Shown here: in pieces, positions 51,481 to 64,000 of the stretch | Layout: the number at the start of each line of letters is the position of its first letter | Numbering within the stretch: position 1 is the first letter of the stretch | NCBI GenBank assembly: GCA_032433765.1 | Contig: JAVIAB010000051.1 | Span: 85,203,973 to 85,267,972 of the forward strand | Source: Megaustenia siamemsis | Taxonomy: Eukaryota; Mollusca; Gastropoda; Stylommatophora; Ariophantidae | DNA: 64,000 bases | Direction of reading: 5' to 3' | Position numbers and translations under genes: made by a program | Notes under the pieces: generated by a model | Databases searched by the model: none | Seen by the model: only the letters and a program-made list of their open reading frames with translations | Told to the model about the DNA's origin: nothing

Positions 51481-53864
51481 CAGTCGAACCTGGTCTTAGG
51501 ACCACCTGTTTAAAGCGTTTCCCTGGTTATAGGACCGGGTCTACAATTTCCCCGAGTTTTTTACTATATGCTAACACTGATTACGGCGCTCACCGTATGA
51601 CGCGACCAGAGACCAGGCTAATTAACCGCAGCCAATGTTATTTATCCCGTTTACGACGACCAGCCAGTCCTTCGTCTCGCTGGGAGCCATAAACGATCGA
51701 CACAGGTGTCTACAGGTGTTGATGTTTTCCCGTATTTAGTGAGTCCCAGATTACAGTGGGACGTGTTACGTTTATCAGTCAATACTGGTGCAGACACAGA
51801 TCTATGATTCGTGAAGTGACATCACTTCGCGGTTCCGTCTAGACCAGAGTAGACCATTGCGTGGCCCGTATAAATTACAGGAATTAACTAAAGAATTAGT
51901 CATTGCCCGCTTAGAGTGTATTCATGTACATGTACAGTATCTCAGTGAATTATTTTTGTGGATTTTAAAAGTGTTACACACAATATAGGAAATGGCCAGT
52001 GTCAAAAGTGTAAAACCAAAAGCATTAACGCTGGAAGAACGAATATCAGTGATTCGACAAAATCAGCAAGGTAAAAGTTCGCGATTATTGGCAGAACAGT
52101 TTGGAGTGGGAAAGACACAGATTTTACGTACGTTAAAGAGAAAAGCCGAGTATATGAATGACTTTGAAAATAATGCACCAAGTATGAAAAGAAGGAATAG
52201 CAGGAAAACGGGAAATGAAGACATAAATACACTTTGTTGGAAATGGTGTCAATCAGCACTTGCACGAAAAATTCCGTTATCTGGGCCGATGATCAAAGAA
52301 CGAGCTTTACAGTTTGCAAAAGAATTGGAAAACTCAGTCTTTAAAGCATCGAACGGCTGGTTAGAGGCCTTCATTAAAAGACACAATCTTGTGTTTGGTA
52401 AGCAATGTGGCGAAGTCGGTGATTCAGATATGAGTGCTGCGGCTGACTGGACTTCTAAATTATCCGAGATATGCTATGGTTACGCTGCTCAAGACATTTT
52501 TAATTTAGATGAAACCGGGTTATTTTTCAAAGCGACTACGGACAAAACATTTTTTGTCAAAGGAGAAAAATGCGCTGGGGGTAAAAAAAGCAAAGAGCGA
52601 ATAACAGTGATGCTATGCACTAACATGTTGGGGGAACGAGAACCGGCTTTAGTGATTGGGAAAGCAGCTAACCCTAGGATTTTTAAAAACATCAACATAA
52701 ACACACTGCCAGTGATTTACAGAAACAACAAAAAGGCATGGATGACTGCAGCTATATTTGAAGATTGGCTGAAAAGTTTTGACCGTAAGATGCAGAAAAA
52801 AAAGCGCCACATTATTTTATTTGTTGACAACGCTACCTGTCATCCCAAGATCGAACTACAGAATGTTAAGCTGCAGTTTCTGCCACCCAACACAACTGCA
52901 TTAGTTCAACCCCTAGACCAGGGTGTCATTCAGACATTTAAATTAAAGTTTAGACAAAACAGCTTCTACATCTTATCACAGTCATGGAATCAAACAAGGA
53001 TGCTTCCGGAACCGAACTCATGAAACAGGTCAATTTACTGGATGTAGTCTACTGGATTGCTGCAGCATGGAAAGAAGTGGACAACTCAACCATCCTTAAG
53101 TGTTTCTGTAAAGCAGGTTTTTCATTGTCCTGCTGAAACACGCGCATATTCTCTGACGCACATGGAATCTGCTTCAAAGACCGACGTGCAAATTGTTTCT
53201 ACTGCAATTTCTACTGCTTTGGATAACCTTTCAAAAGAATTGTTTGGATACCAATTGACAGACATCTCCATGATTGATTCAGGGCTCCAAACTTGCAACA
53301 CAATAGAAACAAACTGGGATCTTCCTGCCACTGCAATTTTAGCTGCTGAGGATGTGAATAGTGAATCAGACAACGAACAAGATTCTACTGACATTGAGAA
53401 AACATACACTATCGCAGATGCACATAATGCTTTGGAGCTTCTGCGCACCTATTCAATAACAAACGGGAGATCTGACATACTAGACGTTATCATGGACTTG
53501 AGAGAAAAATTGAACTTATCGTTTATTTCATCTGTCAAACAACAGACTACCATATTGGATTTTTTTTCAAGTCAAAAGTGATACATGTACAGTATAAGTG
53601 GAATCTGTGTATGTGTGTTTATTTTTGTGTGTTTAACTATCGTGTTTTATGAAAAGTGTCCAACCAGTGGCTATTGTAGACCGACATGTGCACTATGTTC
53701 TACTCATGGATTACGCTGATTTGCAGGTTAGTTTTCATAGTGCTTAGGATAACATTTTTTTTATCGCTCTATTTATTATGTGAAACCTGTGAGGCAGGAC
53801 CACCTGTCCTATGGGACCAGTTTTTGAAAGTCCCGTGAATGGTCGCCTTAGACAGGTTCGACTG
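51481..53864 (+). mobile_element. Tigger/pogo-type DNA transposon
   Basis: 2,384 bp with terminal inverted repeats starting CAGTCGAACCTG at both ends (right end read in reverse; similarity continues imperfectly, TCTTAGG/TCTAAGG). Flanked by TA at 51479-51480 and 53865-53866. It encodes a CENP-B-like transposase, now broken. Confidence 0.93.
51992..53581 (+). pseudogene. Tigger-type transposase (CENPB-HTH + DDE_1, DD29D)
   Basis: The 343-codon first frame starts MASVKSVKPKALTLEERISV. It shows an N-terminal pogo/CENP-B helix-turn-helix (RLLAEQFGVGKTQILRTL), a second HTH (GPMIKERALQFAKEL, then SNGWLEAFIKRH) and the DDE core: IFNLDETGLF, LFVDNATCHP and VQPLDQGVI. Twenty-nine residues lie between the second and third Asp. 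After about 52,965 the frame shifts; LLDVVYWIAAAWKEV is in another frame, and the C-terminal frame resumes near 53,110 and runs to TGA at 53579-53581 (acidic SESDNEQDS, terminal ILDFFSSQK). So: intact catalytic core, two frameshifts. Confidence 0.92.
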
Positions 53865-53919
53865 TATAAGAGTCTATTTTACAGGCTATTATTTGTTTTT
53901 TTTAATTTCTATATTTCTG

Positions 53920-54500
53920 AACAGTATAAAATTATATGTCACCTTGTACCTAGGAAGTCTAGTGACAAACGACAATGCAAAAACAGCAAAAATAGACTCA
54001 AGATGCAAGAATGCTTGTCAAATCATTGGGTGGCTATCACAACTATTGTCCAGTAAGGAAATAACCCTAGAGGCAAAACAGGCACTCTACAATACAATCT
54101 TCATTCCAACATTGTGCCACCAATTCCAGTCCAGGACCCTAGATGCAAAAACAATAAAAAAAATAACCACCACCGAGATTAAATGTGTTAGACGTATGAC
54201 AGGAAACAATCTGAGAGATAAGATCAGAAATGAACTGAGAAAAAAGCTTGAAATAACCCCCGCCTTAGATTATATAAAGAAACAACAGGTAAAATGATTT
54301 GGCCACATGGTAGGGCAGAAATATTAAAAAACAAAACACAACATGAGCCTATAATAAACTTTTTGAGAACACCAGACCCAAAGACTGACCACAAAAAAGG
54401 TGGATTGATGGAATATTAGAAACGCTAGAAAATGTAACAGCAGCAGAGGTAAATAGAAGATAGAAGACCACAAATTATTTTTCCCCTAGTGCTGAACAGC
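53920..54500 (+). mobile_element. LINE fragment (family G), sense orientation
   Basis: The frame 53935-54297 reads YLGSLVTNDNAKTAKIDSRC, EITLEAKQALYNTIFIPTLC, EIKCVRRMTGNNLRDKIR, then PALDYIKKQQVK. A stop and decayed text to about 54,500 follow. It matches the antisense copy at 5785-6246. Confidence 0.8.
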
Positions 54501-54544
54501 AAATGAGGAATGAAAGGATAAGAAGAACAATATTACATTAAATA

Positions 54545-55215
54545 ACATGCCACCTGAATCTGTGAGAAAATTTGTCTACCTCGGTTCTATGGTAACAAAT
54601 ATCATCTTACTTGATGCAGAGATAAATTCTCAAATCAGAAAGGCAGTTTCACCATTTGGTAAACTTAAAGATAGAGTATATGCCAACACCAAACTAACAC
54701 TCAGGACTAGGACTCTAATTTGCCAAAGTTGTGTGCTTAGTAGACTTTTATATGGATCAGAAACTTGGACCCTATCTATACAGGGCAGAAGAAAAGGTTA
54801 GACAGTTTCCATGTTTGTTGACTTCACAAGGTAATGAACATCAAATGGCAAGACAAAGTAACTAACTATAGTGTCTTGCAGTGAGACAAACTCCCATCCA
54901 TCATGGCAACGCTTATGAGTCATAGTCTAAAGTGGCTGGGTCATGTAAAAAGAATTAAAAACATTCATAGTCCCAAACAATTATTGTATGGCAAACTTTA
55001 GGACAGAAAGAGACAAAAGGGCAGACCAGTGCTAACATATAAGGATATTTGCAGGGCTTCCTTGAGTTAATTCTCTATCAGTGAAAGAAACTGGGAAAGT
55101 CTGACATCAGATTGTAGCACACGGAGAACAAAAATAAAAAATGGCACAACAACATTCGAGGAAGCATTGGTGTCAAATTCAGAAGACAAAAGTGCAGGAG
55201 AAAGAAGATGAAGCC
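54545..55215 (+). mobile_element. LINE fragment (family H, jockey/RTE-like C-terminus)
   Basis: The frame 54547-54801 encodes RKFVYLGSMVTN, AEINSQIRKAVSPFGKLKDR, LTLRTRTLICQSCVLSRLLY and GSETWTL. Decayed text beyond includes VMNIKWQDKVTNYSVL and HSLKWLGHVKRI-like phrases. No RT active site is present. Confidence 0.75.
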
Positions 55216-55439
55216 AGGCACCACAAATACATCTTGTTCTTTCTATAGTTGAATCTGCCTATCCTATATTGATAGATTCAGTTGTGAGAGAAGCTGTTCA
55301 CTAAAACAGCATCCAGCATAAGACACTCATATTTTACCAAACTACTGACTAATCATGACTGCTTGCTAACAACCATCTGTCAAGACGCCAAAGTCCATAA
55401 CTAATCAAATAACTAATAATTAACAACTCAAGATATAAA

Positions 55440-56405
55440 TGTTGATGACACTGTATTACTGACAGGACGCTCAGAACAACAGCTGGTTTAAAAATAAACA
55501 GCCCAGAAGAACCACAACAGTTTGTAAAAAAAAAAATAATGAACATTATAAGCAAAGAATATGGACTGAATATGAATATTAAGAAAACTAAGATTGTGAT
55601 AATAAACGGATATAACACAAAACCTACAAGTGAATGTCAAGGTAGAAAATACCATAGAGGTAATTCAAGAATTTAGCTAACTTTAACAAGTTATAACAAG
55701 TGGTGGAAATTGCTAGATAGAAATAAACGAAAGAATAGGAATGGCAAAAAGTTATATTAGCAAATTAAAGAATTACTCACATCCACAGCCAACTATAGAG
55801 AAGGTCTGAGCACACCCTCACTAGCATGATGTTTTCTGAGCAGGAGAAGTTGTGGTTAGAATTGTGTCAGCTGTCTATAGCTCTCAAAGGTGAACCTTGA
55901 CCTATGACATCACATTTATGGCTTACACTCAAACCTTCTCTATGCCTATGATCACATCAGAGTAAATAACACAAGAACTAAAACAGAATAATAATTGGCT
56001 TTATGTCTACTCAACATTTCTGTATGATGCTGGAACATGAACACTAGAAAACAGAAGAAAACTTAAGCTCATGATCTGTTGATTTATAGAAGAATTGGAT
56101 GGATGGATGCAAGAAAGCAAATAATTAAGTTTTGAAAACAGCTGAAAATGAAGAAAGAACTGTTTAACACAATTCAAACAAGATAAATTTACATTTTTAA
56201 GACATGTAAATAGGATACAATAACTTATTGAATGTCATCTTTGAGGGGAAAGCACAGTGTAGATGAGACTAAAGTGGACAGACAGCATCAAGAGATAGGA
56301 GCACTTCTGACAGGGTGCATCATCAAGGCAAGAGGTATGATGAAGTGGCACTCCATTGTAGCCAACCTTCAGTGTGGAGACGGGACAAGATAATGAAGAT
56401 AATAA
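55440..56405 (+). mobile_element. Strongly decayed LINE (family A)
   Basis: Pieces in shifting frames resemble the 2108-2965 copy: DTVLLTGRSEQQL (palm), INIISKEYGLNMNIKKTKIV, LYDAGT-like, then RELFNTIQTR-like and RSIVANLQCGDGTR-like text, ending GATAATGAAGATAATAAAATT. A short insertion (about 55,800-55,960) has no match in the other copy. Confidence 0.7.
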
Positions 56406-57175
56406 AATTCTGATTTTATATTTGGATTGAAAATGATTAGCTTTGTAATCTAAATCAAAATATTGCTGTAAACACTCTCCTTCAGTGTGTTTCAACCTTC
56501 AATTATAGTATAATTTGAATTAAGCCATAATGGTGGCTTATAATCTGATTGTGCTTATTTACAACCTGTTTTACCAGGTACAGATTGAATGCTTCAAGGA
56601 AGCACATTTTGTGTCAGCGTTGGGAATGTAATTTAATTTAAGGATATAATCCCAACCACATGACAGTTGTCAGTTGAGTGGCAAATGTGCTCCGTGATAT
56701 CAGGTCAACTTAGGCTTTGGATACAAAAAAATAATTAAAAGATTTTGCTTTGATTGACAGTATTAAATAGGGTCAAAATTTCACTCTTTAATAATCATCT
56801 TTTTCTTTTGATGTGTTACTGGACATGGTTGCTTATTTGACAATGTAAATATGTATTTTTAAAAAATTTTCATTTTCATTATTGTTTTTAATCTCATCCA
56901 ACGTTTCTTTCTGTTTGAATCTGTTATCCTCCTTTCAGCTTTTTTTTTTTTTTTTTTTTTTTTCAACCTTTTACCATTACATATATAAAATATATAGAGT
57001 ATACTGTATATGTTATAAAGATTACCATTCATCACTCATTTTCAATTTTGTAGATTTCAAAAGACATTTGATAATTTACAACAACCTCACATTGCACAAT
57101 TCTCAAACTTTATTGGTTCCTGCCAGTATAGGTGAACATTATCAAAACTTTCAACTAAGACTGGGTTTGTTGTGT
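56406..57175. other. Intronic sequence with a long poly(T) run
   Basis: T25-type run at about 56939-56963. Nothing else recognised. Confidence 0.4.
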
Positions 57176-57179
57176 AAAA

Positions 57180-57745
57180 ACCGTGACCCATGTCAAAGAA
57201 AGAAGAGAACGGGAGGAGAGTTTTGCTTTCATGGTGACTACCACTTGGTTGACTATGGAGATCATGGCTGTAACTAAAGCAGTGGCCTGGCTAGATACAC
57301 AACCTTTAACTCAAATGTGTTTTCTGAGTGACTCAATGAGTATGCTAAGAAAAATAGAGAGAAGCTGGGCTCGAAGGCAGTAGTTGGTATCACAAAAGAA
57401 CTCAGGACTGATTGGGATCCATTTCATTTTTGTTCCTGGACACTCCATCGTGAGTGCAAACGAATGAACTGGAACAGCTGCTATCGGGCTGACATTCTGA
57501 CTGCCCTCACTCACAGGAAGGGCTCACTGATGATTCAATCAATAATCATGAATTTACAACCATTGCCAGACTGAATAAACATCAGGTCAAAAATTGGAGG
57601 TACCTTAAAGGAGCTATGCTGGGAGACACAGGATAATAACAAATCAACACAGATATGGAGTCATCAGTCTCCACACACTGAGGGAGGAGATCTTAGCACT
57701 TATGGGTGTGTCCGATGTGCAATGAGTATGATCTGTCGACTAAAC
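57180..57745 (+). pseudogene. Decayed RNase H domain of a retrotransposon
   Basis: Text parallels the antisense copy at 8232-8879: TMEIMAVTKAVAWLDTQPLT, CFLSDSMSMLRKIE, then FIFVPGHS with stops between, and NQHRYGVISLHTLREE at about 57,640. The first catalytic D region (YTDGS) is lost. Several stops; inactive. Confidence 0.75.
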
Positions 57746-57848
57746 TAACTAATCCATGTAGCCAATAGTATTGGATAAATGTTGTGGAAAATTCTCCTTG
57801 GACTCTTAACATTAATTATTACAACTTTTATTAAATTTCTTGTTTCAG

Positions 57849-58047
57849 ATGTTCATTGAATTCTGTGGAGGCGGAGCCTTGGATTCAATTATGGTTGATC
57901 TAGAGAAGCCATTGTCAGAGTCCATGATCCGTTACGTTGCCCATGAGATGTGTGTGGGTTTAGCCTTTCTGCACGAGCACAGAGTCATACACAGAGACAT
58001 TAAGGCTGGCAATGTCTTGCTCACATTAGATGGAGAAGTCAAGCTGG
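57849..58047 (+). CDS. SLK/STK10-type kinase, coding exon 3 (hinge to catalytic loop)
   Basis: 199-bp exon after TTGTTTCAG, ending AAGCTGG|GTAAGT (phase 1). Encodes MFIEFCGGGALDSIMVDLEK (hinge and helix D), SESMIRYVAHEMCVGLAFLH and the catalytic loop VIHRDIKAGNVLLTL, with HRD Asp and the Lys-x-x-Asn all present, then DGEVKL. The first residue follows the W of exon 2 in phase 0. All active-site residues expected here are kept. Confidence 0.93.
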
Positions 58048-59439
58048 GTAAGTGTACAAACAGACAAATCATAGGAAGTTTACTATCAATTACAACTTAT
58101 AAATAAAATCCCTAAACATGATATCCTAATTATGACAAGTATCTCATGTAATTTAATAAAATTCACTAGAATTTGTTTGATTTCTTTCTTGTTTCAACTG
58201 CTGGCAGAATGGGAAGTGCATTGTATCATTTACTTTTAAAATATTTTCCATGACTACAAGTTTCCTACAAAATCCTTCAATATGCCCAAAAAGCTGAGAG
58301 GCATTTTGTTTTCTGCCTTGCATTACCAGACATAAAGCATTCATATGGGATGTTGCATCATTCAGGAGGGCTAGTGTTTGTATGAATTTATTTTCTTTCA
58401 ACTATCTACATATTCGTTTTAAATATTTTAATTTTTAAGAAAGATAATAATTCCATTCATAAGCCCAAATTATTGTTAAACAGTTAAAAGCAAAATAATC
58501 AATACAGTTAGCGCACTTCAGAACAATACCAATTATAACTCTAATTTGGCTGCGCAATTCTTATAACTACTTCTCAAACTGAACTCTTGAGTGACACTAG
58601 AAAACAACTTTCAATCAGAGAAAAACTAAAAACACTCAGCAACGACTCTCAACCTAAAAACTGGATTTTCAAGTAAAAAATTGGATCTAACTCAAAACTT
58701 TGTGTCTATAGACTGTTTTAAAGACTCCCTGGACATTTGCTTTAGTCTAGTATTTCTTTTTACCCTGGTACTGCCCATTACTACGACTCATTGGTAATAT
58801 CTGATGGTCGTCAATAGTAAAATCTTTACAACTTCAGAGATGGTCCCTCCCAGTCATTTTATTGCTGTATGACAGCATTTGGCATTCTGTCAAGTGAGTC
58901 AGTCACATTTTCATTGTCCTGAAAGTTGCTAAGGTTATATAGTCACAGTGGGTGAACATTTAGCAAGCTGGATCTTGGTTTGACATAGAAGGTTTCCTTC
59001 TCTTAGGGTGGATGCTGGCCAGGGCTGTTTGGCCCACTCTGCTCGTGGTTTTTGTCTGGTTTTTCTCCCATAGCCTCTCTTTCTTCCTGTGATAACTGCT
59101 GGGCTGCAGTGGTTTGTTTTCTGAGGGGTCCTTCCCCATGGATAGAGCTCTGAATGTGGCTCTTATTTGCATGGCTCATTCCGTCATGTGGCTTTTAAAA
59201 ATTGGTCCAACAATTCCACACCTAGCATCCACCCTGTCCTGCTAGAAAAGGCCTTCCATCTCGTCTTTGTTCATCAGGGCAGATCTGCAGTCCCATTTCC
59301 ATGATGAAGTTGACAGTTCTATCCAGATCTTAGCTGCTGTCCCCTAGATTCTTAGTTAAGCACCCTCTGGCCAGATTTGGCACCAGGGTTTCTTGTGGGT
59401 AGGACACAGATAAAGGATATGCTGTGGGTCCTGGATTAT

Positions 59440-60165
59440 CATCATCAAGTACTGTGCCTGCTGGCATAGGTGATCTTGTCTCTCCACTACTTTCGATCAC
59501 AGCAGTTATTTATAATTTCCATTGTTGACCTTCTGCCAAGCCATTCTCTTAAGTTGTCTGGTATCTTTTCTCTTAGCTTCCCTCTGTCTCTACGTCTCTT
59601 GATTTTTCCAGTTATTACAATATATTTCAGCTGTTCCCTTCTCATTAAATGGCCAAAAAATGATGGTTGTTTCTTCCTAATATTGGAAATTAGCTCCGTT
59701 TTTGCTTTGGCCTCTTTCAGAACGTTCTCATTACTCTTCTTAGCTGTCCATGGTATTCTCAACATTCTTCTGTAAAACCACATTTCTACAGCCTCCAATG
59801 ATTTTCTTGTCTGTTGTCCTATTGTCCAAGATTCACATCCATATGTTAAGACTGGGTCTACATAACATTTAAGAACTCTTTTTCTTATTTATATTTTCAA
59901 AAATGGATTGCACAGTATCTTCCTCATTTTTTGGAAAGCTGCTTAGGCCTGACCCATTCTGCATCTCACCTCTGTTTTCATTTACCATCTGAGGTTAACA
60001 ATGTTCCCAGATATTTAAATTCATTTACCTGTTTTAATATTGTTCCACTTGTCATTATTGTGCACTGCGGTGATGTCTTTTTCTTTGTTGTTACCATTAC
60101 CTCTGTCTTTTTGCTATTAAGGCTGAGTCCTTTATTTTTGGTTTCTGTTGCTATAATATAGGGTC
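59440..60165 (-). mobile_element. Antisense LINE fragment (family B)
   Basis: The minus-strand frame 59798-59487 reads MEAVEMWFYRRMLRIPWTAK, KKSNENVLKEAKAKTELI, FFGHLMRREQLKYIVITG and LREWLGRRSTMEIINNC. Upstream (to 60165) are LTYGCESWTI-, KYLGTLLTS- and NSKKTEVMV-like pieces in other frames. The left end near 59,440 has the ATCATCATC complement of the GAT tail. Confidence 0.85.
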
Positions 60166-60273
60166 CTGAATACCAGTTCTATATGGGCAAATGTTTGTGT
60201 GGGACACTTTGAGATGGTAGAGATGACTTAGGAGTCTACAGTGACCGGTTAAGTTTTCAAGAAAGTACTTCAT

Positions 60274-60904
60274 ATATCTATCTATCTATTGACCTTTAGA
60301 GTCGTAGCTGGCCCATATGGCATAGACCCAGATGCTCTTTCTCTTATCTGAATTTTTATTCTAGCAGTTTTCAATCCTTGTAAAGATCTTTTATCAAATC
60401 TCGCCATTTGTCTCTGTTCTGTGCAAGCATCTCAATCTCATTGAGGGAGCTGATTCCTGCTGCTCTTGCCTCTCTGGTCAATGTTCATCTCAGTGTCTCT
60501 CTGGTTGGCTTCTTTTCCTCTTACCTGTTTTTCCCACATGAGGGCTTGCTTTTTTATTTGGTTATTATCTCTCCTCATCACATGTCCAACATATGACTAT
60601 CATATTTTCTTGATTACTGAAGATATTAGTGGTCGAATGACGATTTCTCTAATTTCCTTGTTTGTTTTGAATTCGTTCCACGCTATACCAAGTATTTTCC
60701 TTAGACATTTATTTTTGGATGTGTTCAACTTCGTTTCTATGTCTCTTCTTGTTTTCCAGCTCTCACATGCATATTAAGGGTTGATAGTACATTTGATTTA
60801 AATAGTCTAAGTTTTGTGTTTGTGCTGATGAGTTTTGATCTCCACAACTTTTCAAGGCTTCTGAAAGACATTGCTAATCTAGCTATTCTGATTCTAATTT
60901 CTTT
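60274..60904 (-). mobile_element. Antisense 3' end of RTE-like LINE (family C)
   Basis: Begins at the left with CTATCTATCTATTGACC, then the conserved 3' UTR (CCATATGGGCCAGCTACGAC in reverse). It continues through antisense KRGxxRETL..., SYVGHVMRRDN and SFRSLEKLWRSKLISTNTKL. It ends at about 60,904 with the start of the KEIRIRIA segment and abuts a sense-strand LINE piece. Confidence 0.85.
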
Positions 60905-61165
60905 ATGCTTCATATACCATGGAATGAATTCAAGACTAGTGCAGACATAACAGAAATGGCAATGCATTCAACAATATCATTTATAACTAAGAGAAGGTTG
61001 ACCATGTGATGAGAAGAGACAAGAGGAGAACCTCAAAGCAAGCACTTAAATGGGAAACAGAGGGCAAAAGAACTAGAGGCCAGCCTAGATAAAAACTTAA
61101 AAGAGCACTGAGGCGGGAAGCAACAGCAGCTGTTATCTGCATGTGGTGAGATACAATGTGGAATA
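60905..61165 (+). mobile_element. LINE 3' fragment (family K), head-to-head with the previous one
   Basis: TTTCATATACCATGG-type text (here CTTCATATACCATGGAATGA) matches 30008-30030 of the family K/C copy. It continues with DHVMRRDKRRTSKQALKWET and decayed GQPR.KLKRALRREA. It ends near 61,165. Confidence 0.75.
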
Positions 61166-61534
61166 TTATACTGTACTTAGTCTGACGCTAATAGTTCTTC
61201 AGACAATTAGTAGATAAGCAATTTCAGGACAGTAAGTTGATAGATGGCTCAAATATCCACCATGAGACATCCAATTCTACGATTATTCTTTCACTCATGT
61301 TCTCTTCAATCCAAATATGGTATATACAGCATAAACTAATGTTTTCTATTTATGATGTGTACTAGTTTTTTGTAGATTTTGAATATTTTAAATCTATGAC
61401 TTCCCAAGTGATGGTTATGCATAGAATTTTTTTTTTTTTCCTTTTAAACTTTGGTATCCAATTGAGTGTCTGTCAGGGGGTTGTATTTTCATGTATTCTG
61501 AGTACATGTTTAATATGATGACACAGTCTTCTCC

Positions 61535-62260
61535 CAAAAATTACAGAAGAGTTACAAGAGACATTTGAGTGTGTTAAAAACACAGTGAAGATCAAAACCT
61601 CTATCTAAACATACAGAAAACTAAGATAATGTCCTTTGACAAAACAAAAAGCCAACCCAAAATCATCAGCAGTGAAGAACTTGAAATTGTAACAAACTAT
61701 GAATGTCTGGGATCTGTAGTAACTAACAATGGAGACTGCCAGAAAGAGATCAAAAGAAGATTAGTACAAAAATTAAATACCATGAAAAACATGTGGCACA
61801 ACACCAGCAAAGCAGTAAAATTAAAATTACTGAGGTATCTTCCCAGTAGCAACATACGGTTGTGAATCATGGACAATCTCGCAAACACCAAGGAACAAAA
61901 TCGATTAATTCGAAACAAAATGCTGCTGAAAAATCCTTAAGATGCCCTGCATAATGAAAAATAGCAAAGAAGACATATTAAAAGGTTTAAACATTAATAT
62001 TAACTGATTTATAAACACCGTTCTACAGAGGAAATTAAAATACTATGGCTACTTAAAAGACACAGCGAGCTGGAAGAACAATAATGGAAGGGCATGGTTC
62101 TTGGGCATCGCATCAGGGGCAGACCAAGAAGAAGGTGGTTTCAAGAGATCAAGGAGATCTTGAACATGACAGAAGTGGGAGATCTGGCTAGAGACAGAGA
62201 TTCTTTAAGATGGGCTGTGGTAAATGCAACATTCTACAAAGGACATGCTACCTAATGATA
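61535..62260 (+). mobile_element. LINE fragment (family I, unclassified)
   Basis: KTKIMSFDKTKSQPKIISSE, VTNYECLGSVVTNNGDCQKE and KRRLVQKLNTMKNMW (61,615-61,800), then frame changes through YGCESWT-like and an IRGRPRRRWFQEIKEI block at about 62,115-62,165. The thumb and C-terminal blocks are recognisable. The active site is absent. Confidence 0.75.
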
Positions 62261-63394
62261 TGTCTACTATAGGTCCATTTTCATTTTCTTGTAAAGGTTG
62301 AGACATAACTTTGATTGATCTCTTCATGTATGATTTCTTCTGATTTTAGCATTTTCCATATGGTATGACCAATCATTGTAGACATTTTTTTGGAAGGTAT
62401 TAAATTTATTTGTAATTGTGCATAACTCTCACAACTATATTTTAGTTTTTAGTACTCTTATTACATAAGAAATGGACAGTTTAAATTTGTCTTCTGTTAC
62501 ATAGTGCTTTTAATTACAGATGTTTGTGGGCTTGTTGAATGTATTTAAAGCTAGAATGATACAGGTTGTAATTCTTTATTCTCTCATCATTTTGCAGCAA
62601 TTTACTCTCAGATTAAATTACATTTTCAATTCTTTTCAGGTATTTATCCATTGATTCATATTTCATTACTTTTGTTGGCAGAATTCATTACTTTTGTTGT
62701 GTGTGAATTCATCTTGATGCCTTTCTGTTCTAAAAGTGACTAAGCTTGTCTGTTTCCTCTGGAGCTTCTTGGTGTGTTGCTGTCTTATGGTTTTACACGC
62801 AACATTAAGGTCTTGTAATTATTTTTTTTTGGCTCATTTTATGCCAGTTTGTTTGTTCTTTGTGCAGTTCTTCAGAACCCTAGTCTATTGTTATTTAAAG
62901 TAGCAATGGTGACATGTTACAGCCCCATTTTACCTTTGTTTCTACAGGGAATCATTTCATTGTGTTTGCATTTAAGCAGAAATGTCAGTTTGCATTTGAA
63001 TCCCTTATAAAATAATTTAAATTTCTTTTGTACTTGTGTAATTTGAAATGTAAATATGGTAATATGAAACAGGTCATTTCCTGTTCTAACAAGTAGACTT
63101 ATACGATGTGATAAATTACATGACATCCAGATTAATTTTTCAATGTGGTTAAAAAATACTTTCAGTTCATCTTATCTGATCCTGGCTTTAAATGTTAGGT
63201 GTTTGCTAGACACTGTTTTAATGTTCTTCTTGTACATTGACCAGAAATGGCACTCTTCTGCAGTTTTTATTAGTAAATAAACCATTACCATTATGTTAAA
63301 ATTATGGGTATTGGGCAAATAAATCTATTTTTTTTCTACAGTTCCCACAGGACAAAATATTCTGGATTTGTGTAACAACTATTGTTCCTGCTTT

Positions 63395-63515
63395 ATGTAG
63401 TTCTGTATGTTATGTAGCAGTATGTTCTGTATGTTATGTAGCAGTTTGTTCTGTATGTTATGTAGCACTATGTTCTGTATGTTATGTAGCAGTATGTTAT
63501 GTAGCACTATGTTCT
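63395..63515. repeat. 24-bp tandem repeat, ~4.5 copies
   Basis: The unit begins TTCTGTATGTTATGTAGCAG and ends TATG (also TTTG, CACTATG), repeating from about 63,400 to 63,512; the last unit is shortened. Confidence 0.85.
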
Positions 63516-63571
63516 GTTTGATCCTCTGGTAAAAGAAGATTAGACAACTCTGTGTTAGTAATATGATTTGA

Positions 63572-64000
<429 letters not shown>

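Larger units (their letters stand above)
50576..57848 (+). other. Intron 2 of the SLK/STK10-type gene
   Basis: 7.3 kb, GTAAGG ... TTGTTTCAG. Contains LINE, SINE, Tigger and RNase H remnants listed separately. Confidence 0.8.

Overview
This is eukaryotic, animal DNA. It is AT-rich and gene-poor, with multi-exon genes, GT-AG introns of 5-10 kb or more, and a heavy load of non-LTR retrotransposons, SINEs, DNA transposons and minisatellites. The mix of RTE-like and I/jockey-like LINEs, tRNA-derived SINEs and a Polinton/adintovirus-type relic suggests a marine invertebrate, most likely a mollusc or another lophotrochozoan. That placement is inference; no taxon-specific gene proves it.

Two host genes are supported, both on the + strand. 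The 3' end of an Rnd-type Rho-family GTPase gene lies at 5622-11123: two coding exons, a 5.0 kb intron full of repeats, a CLLM prenylation box and poly(A) signals. The first four coding exons of an SLK/STK10 (LOK)-type Ste20 kinase lie at 40637-63663, encoding the N-terminus through the activation loop. This gene continues past the right edge.

Region by region: 1-5621 is presumably intron of the Rnd-type gene and holds LINE fragments plus a pentanucleotide satellite. 5754-10732 is the Rnd intron, with an antisense LINE, a 32-bp and a 42-bp minisatellite and an RNase H fragment. 11.1-40 kb is intergenic. It holds a 43-bp minisatellite made from a LINE coding segment (18.4-20.7 kb), a nearly intact I/jockey-type LINE inserted into that array (20.7-24.7 kb), a mariner (26.05-27.34 kb), a decayed RTE-like LINE with a SINE in it (28.3-30.2 kb), an endogenous dsDNA-virus relic (31.3-33.9 kb) and a 73-bp minisatellite. 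40.8-63.6 kb is kinase introns. They hold an antisense RRM/coiled-coil ORF broken by an RTE-like LINE and a piggyBac-like MITE, a Tigger/pogo transposon, two near-perfect hairpins and many LINE pieces.

The most unusual items are: (1) the viral relic, with an A32-like packaging ATPase and an F54H12.2-type capsid protein on one strand and a divergent PC4-like gene on the other; (2) the LINE-to-minisatellite conversion with a later LINE insertion; (3) the unrecognised RRM plus coiled-coil protein. The viral and transposon genes are described as found, with their breaks. Apart from the two host genes, almost everything is mobile or mobile-derived and shows stops or frameshifts.
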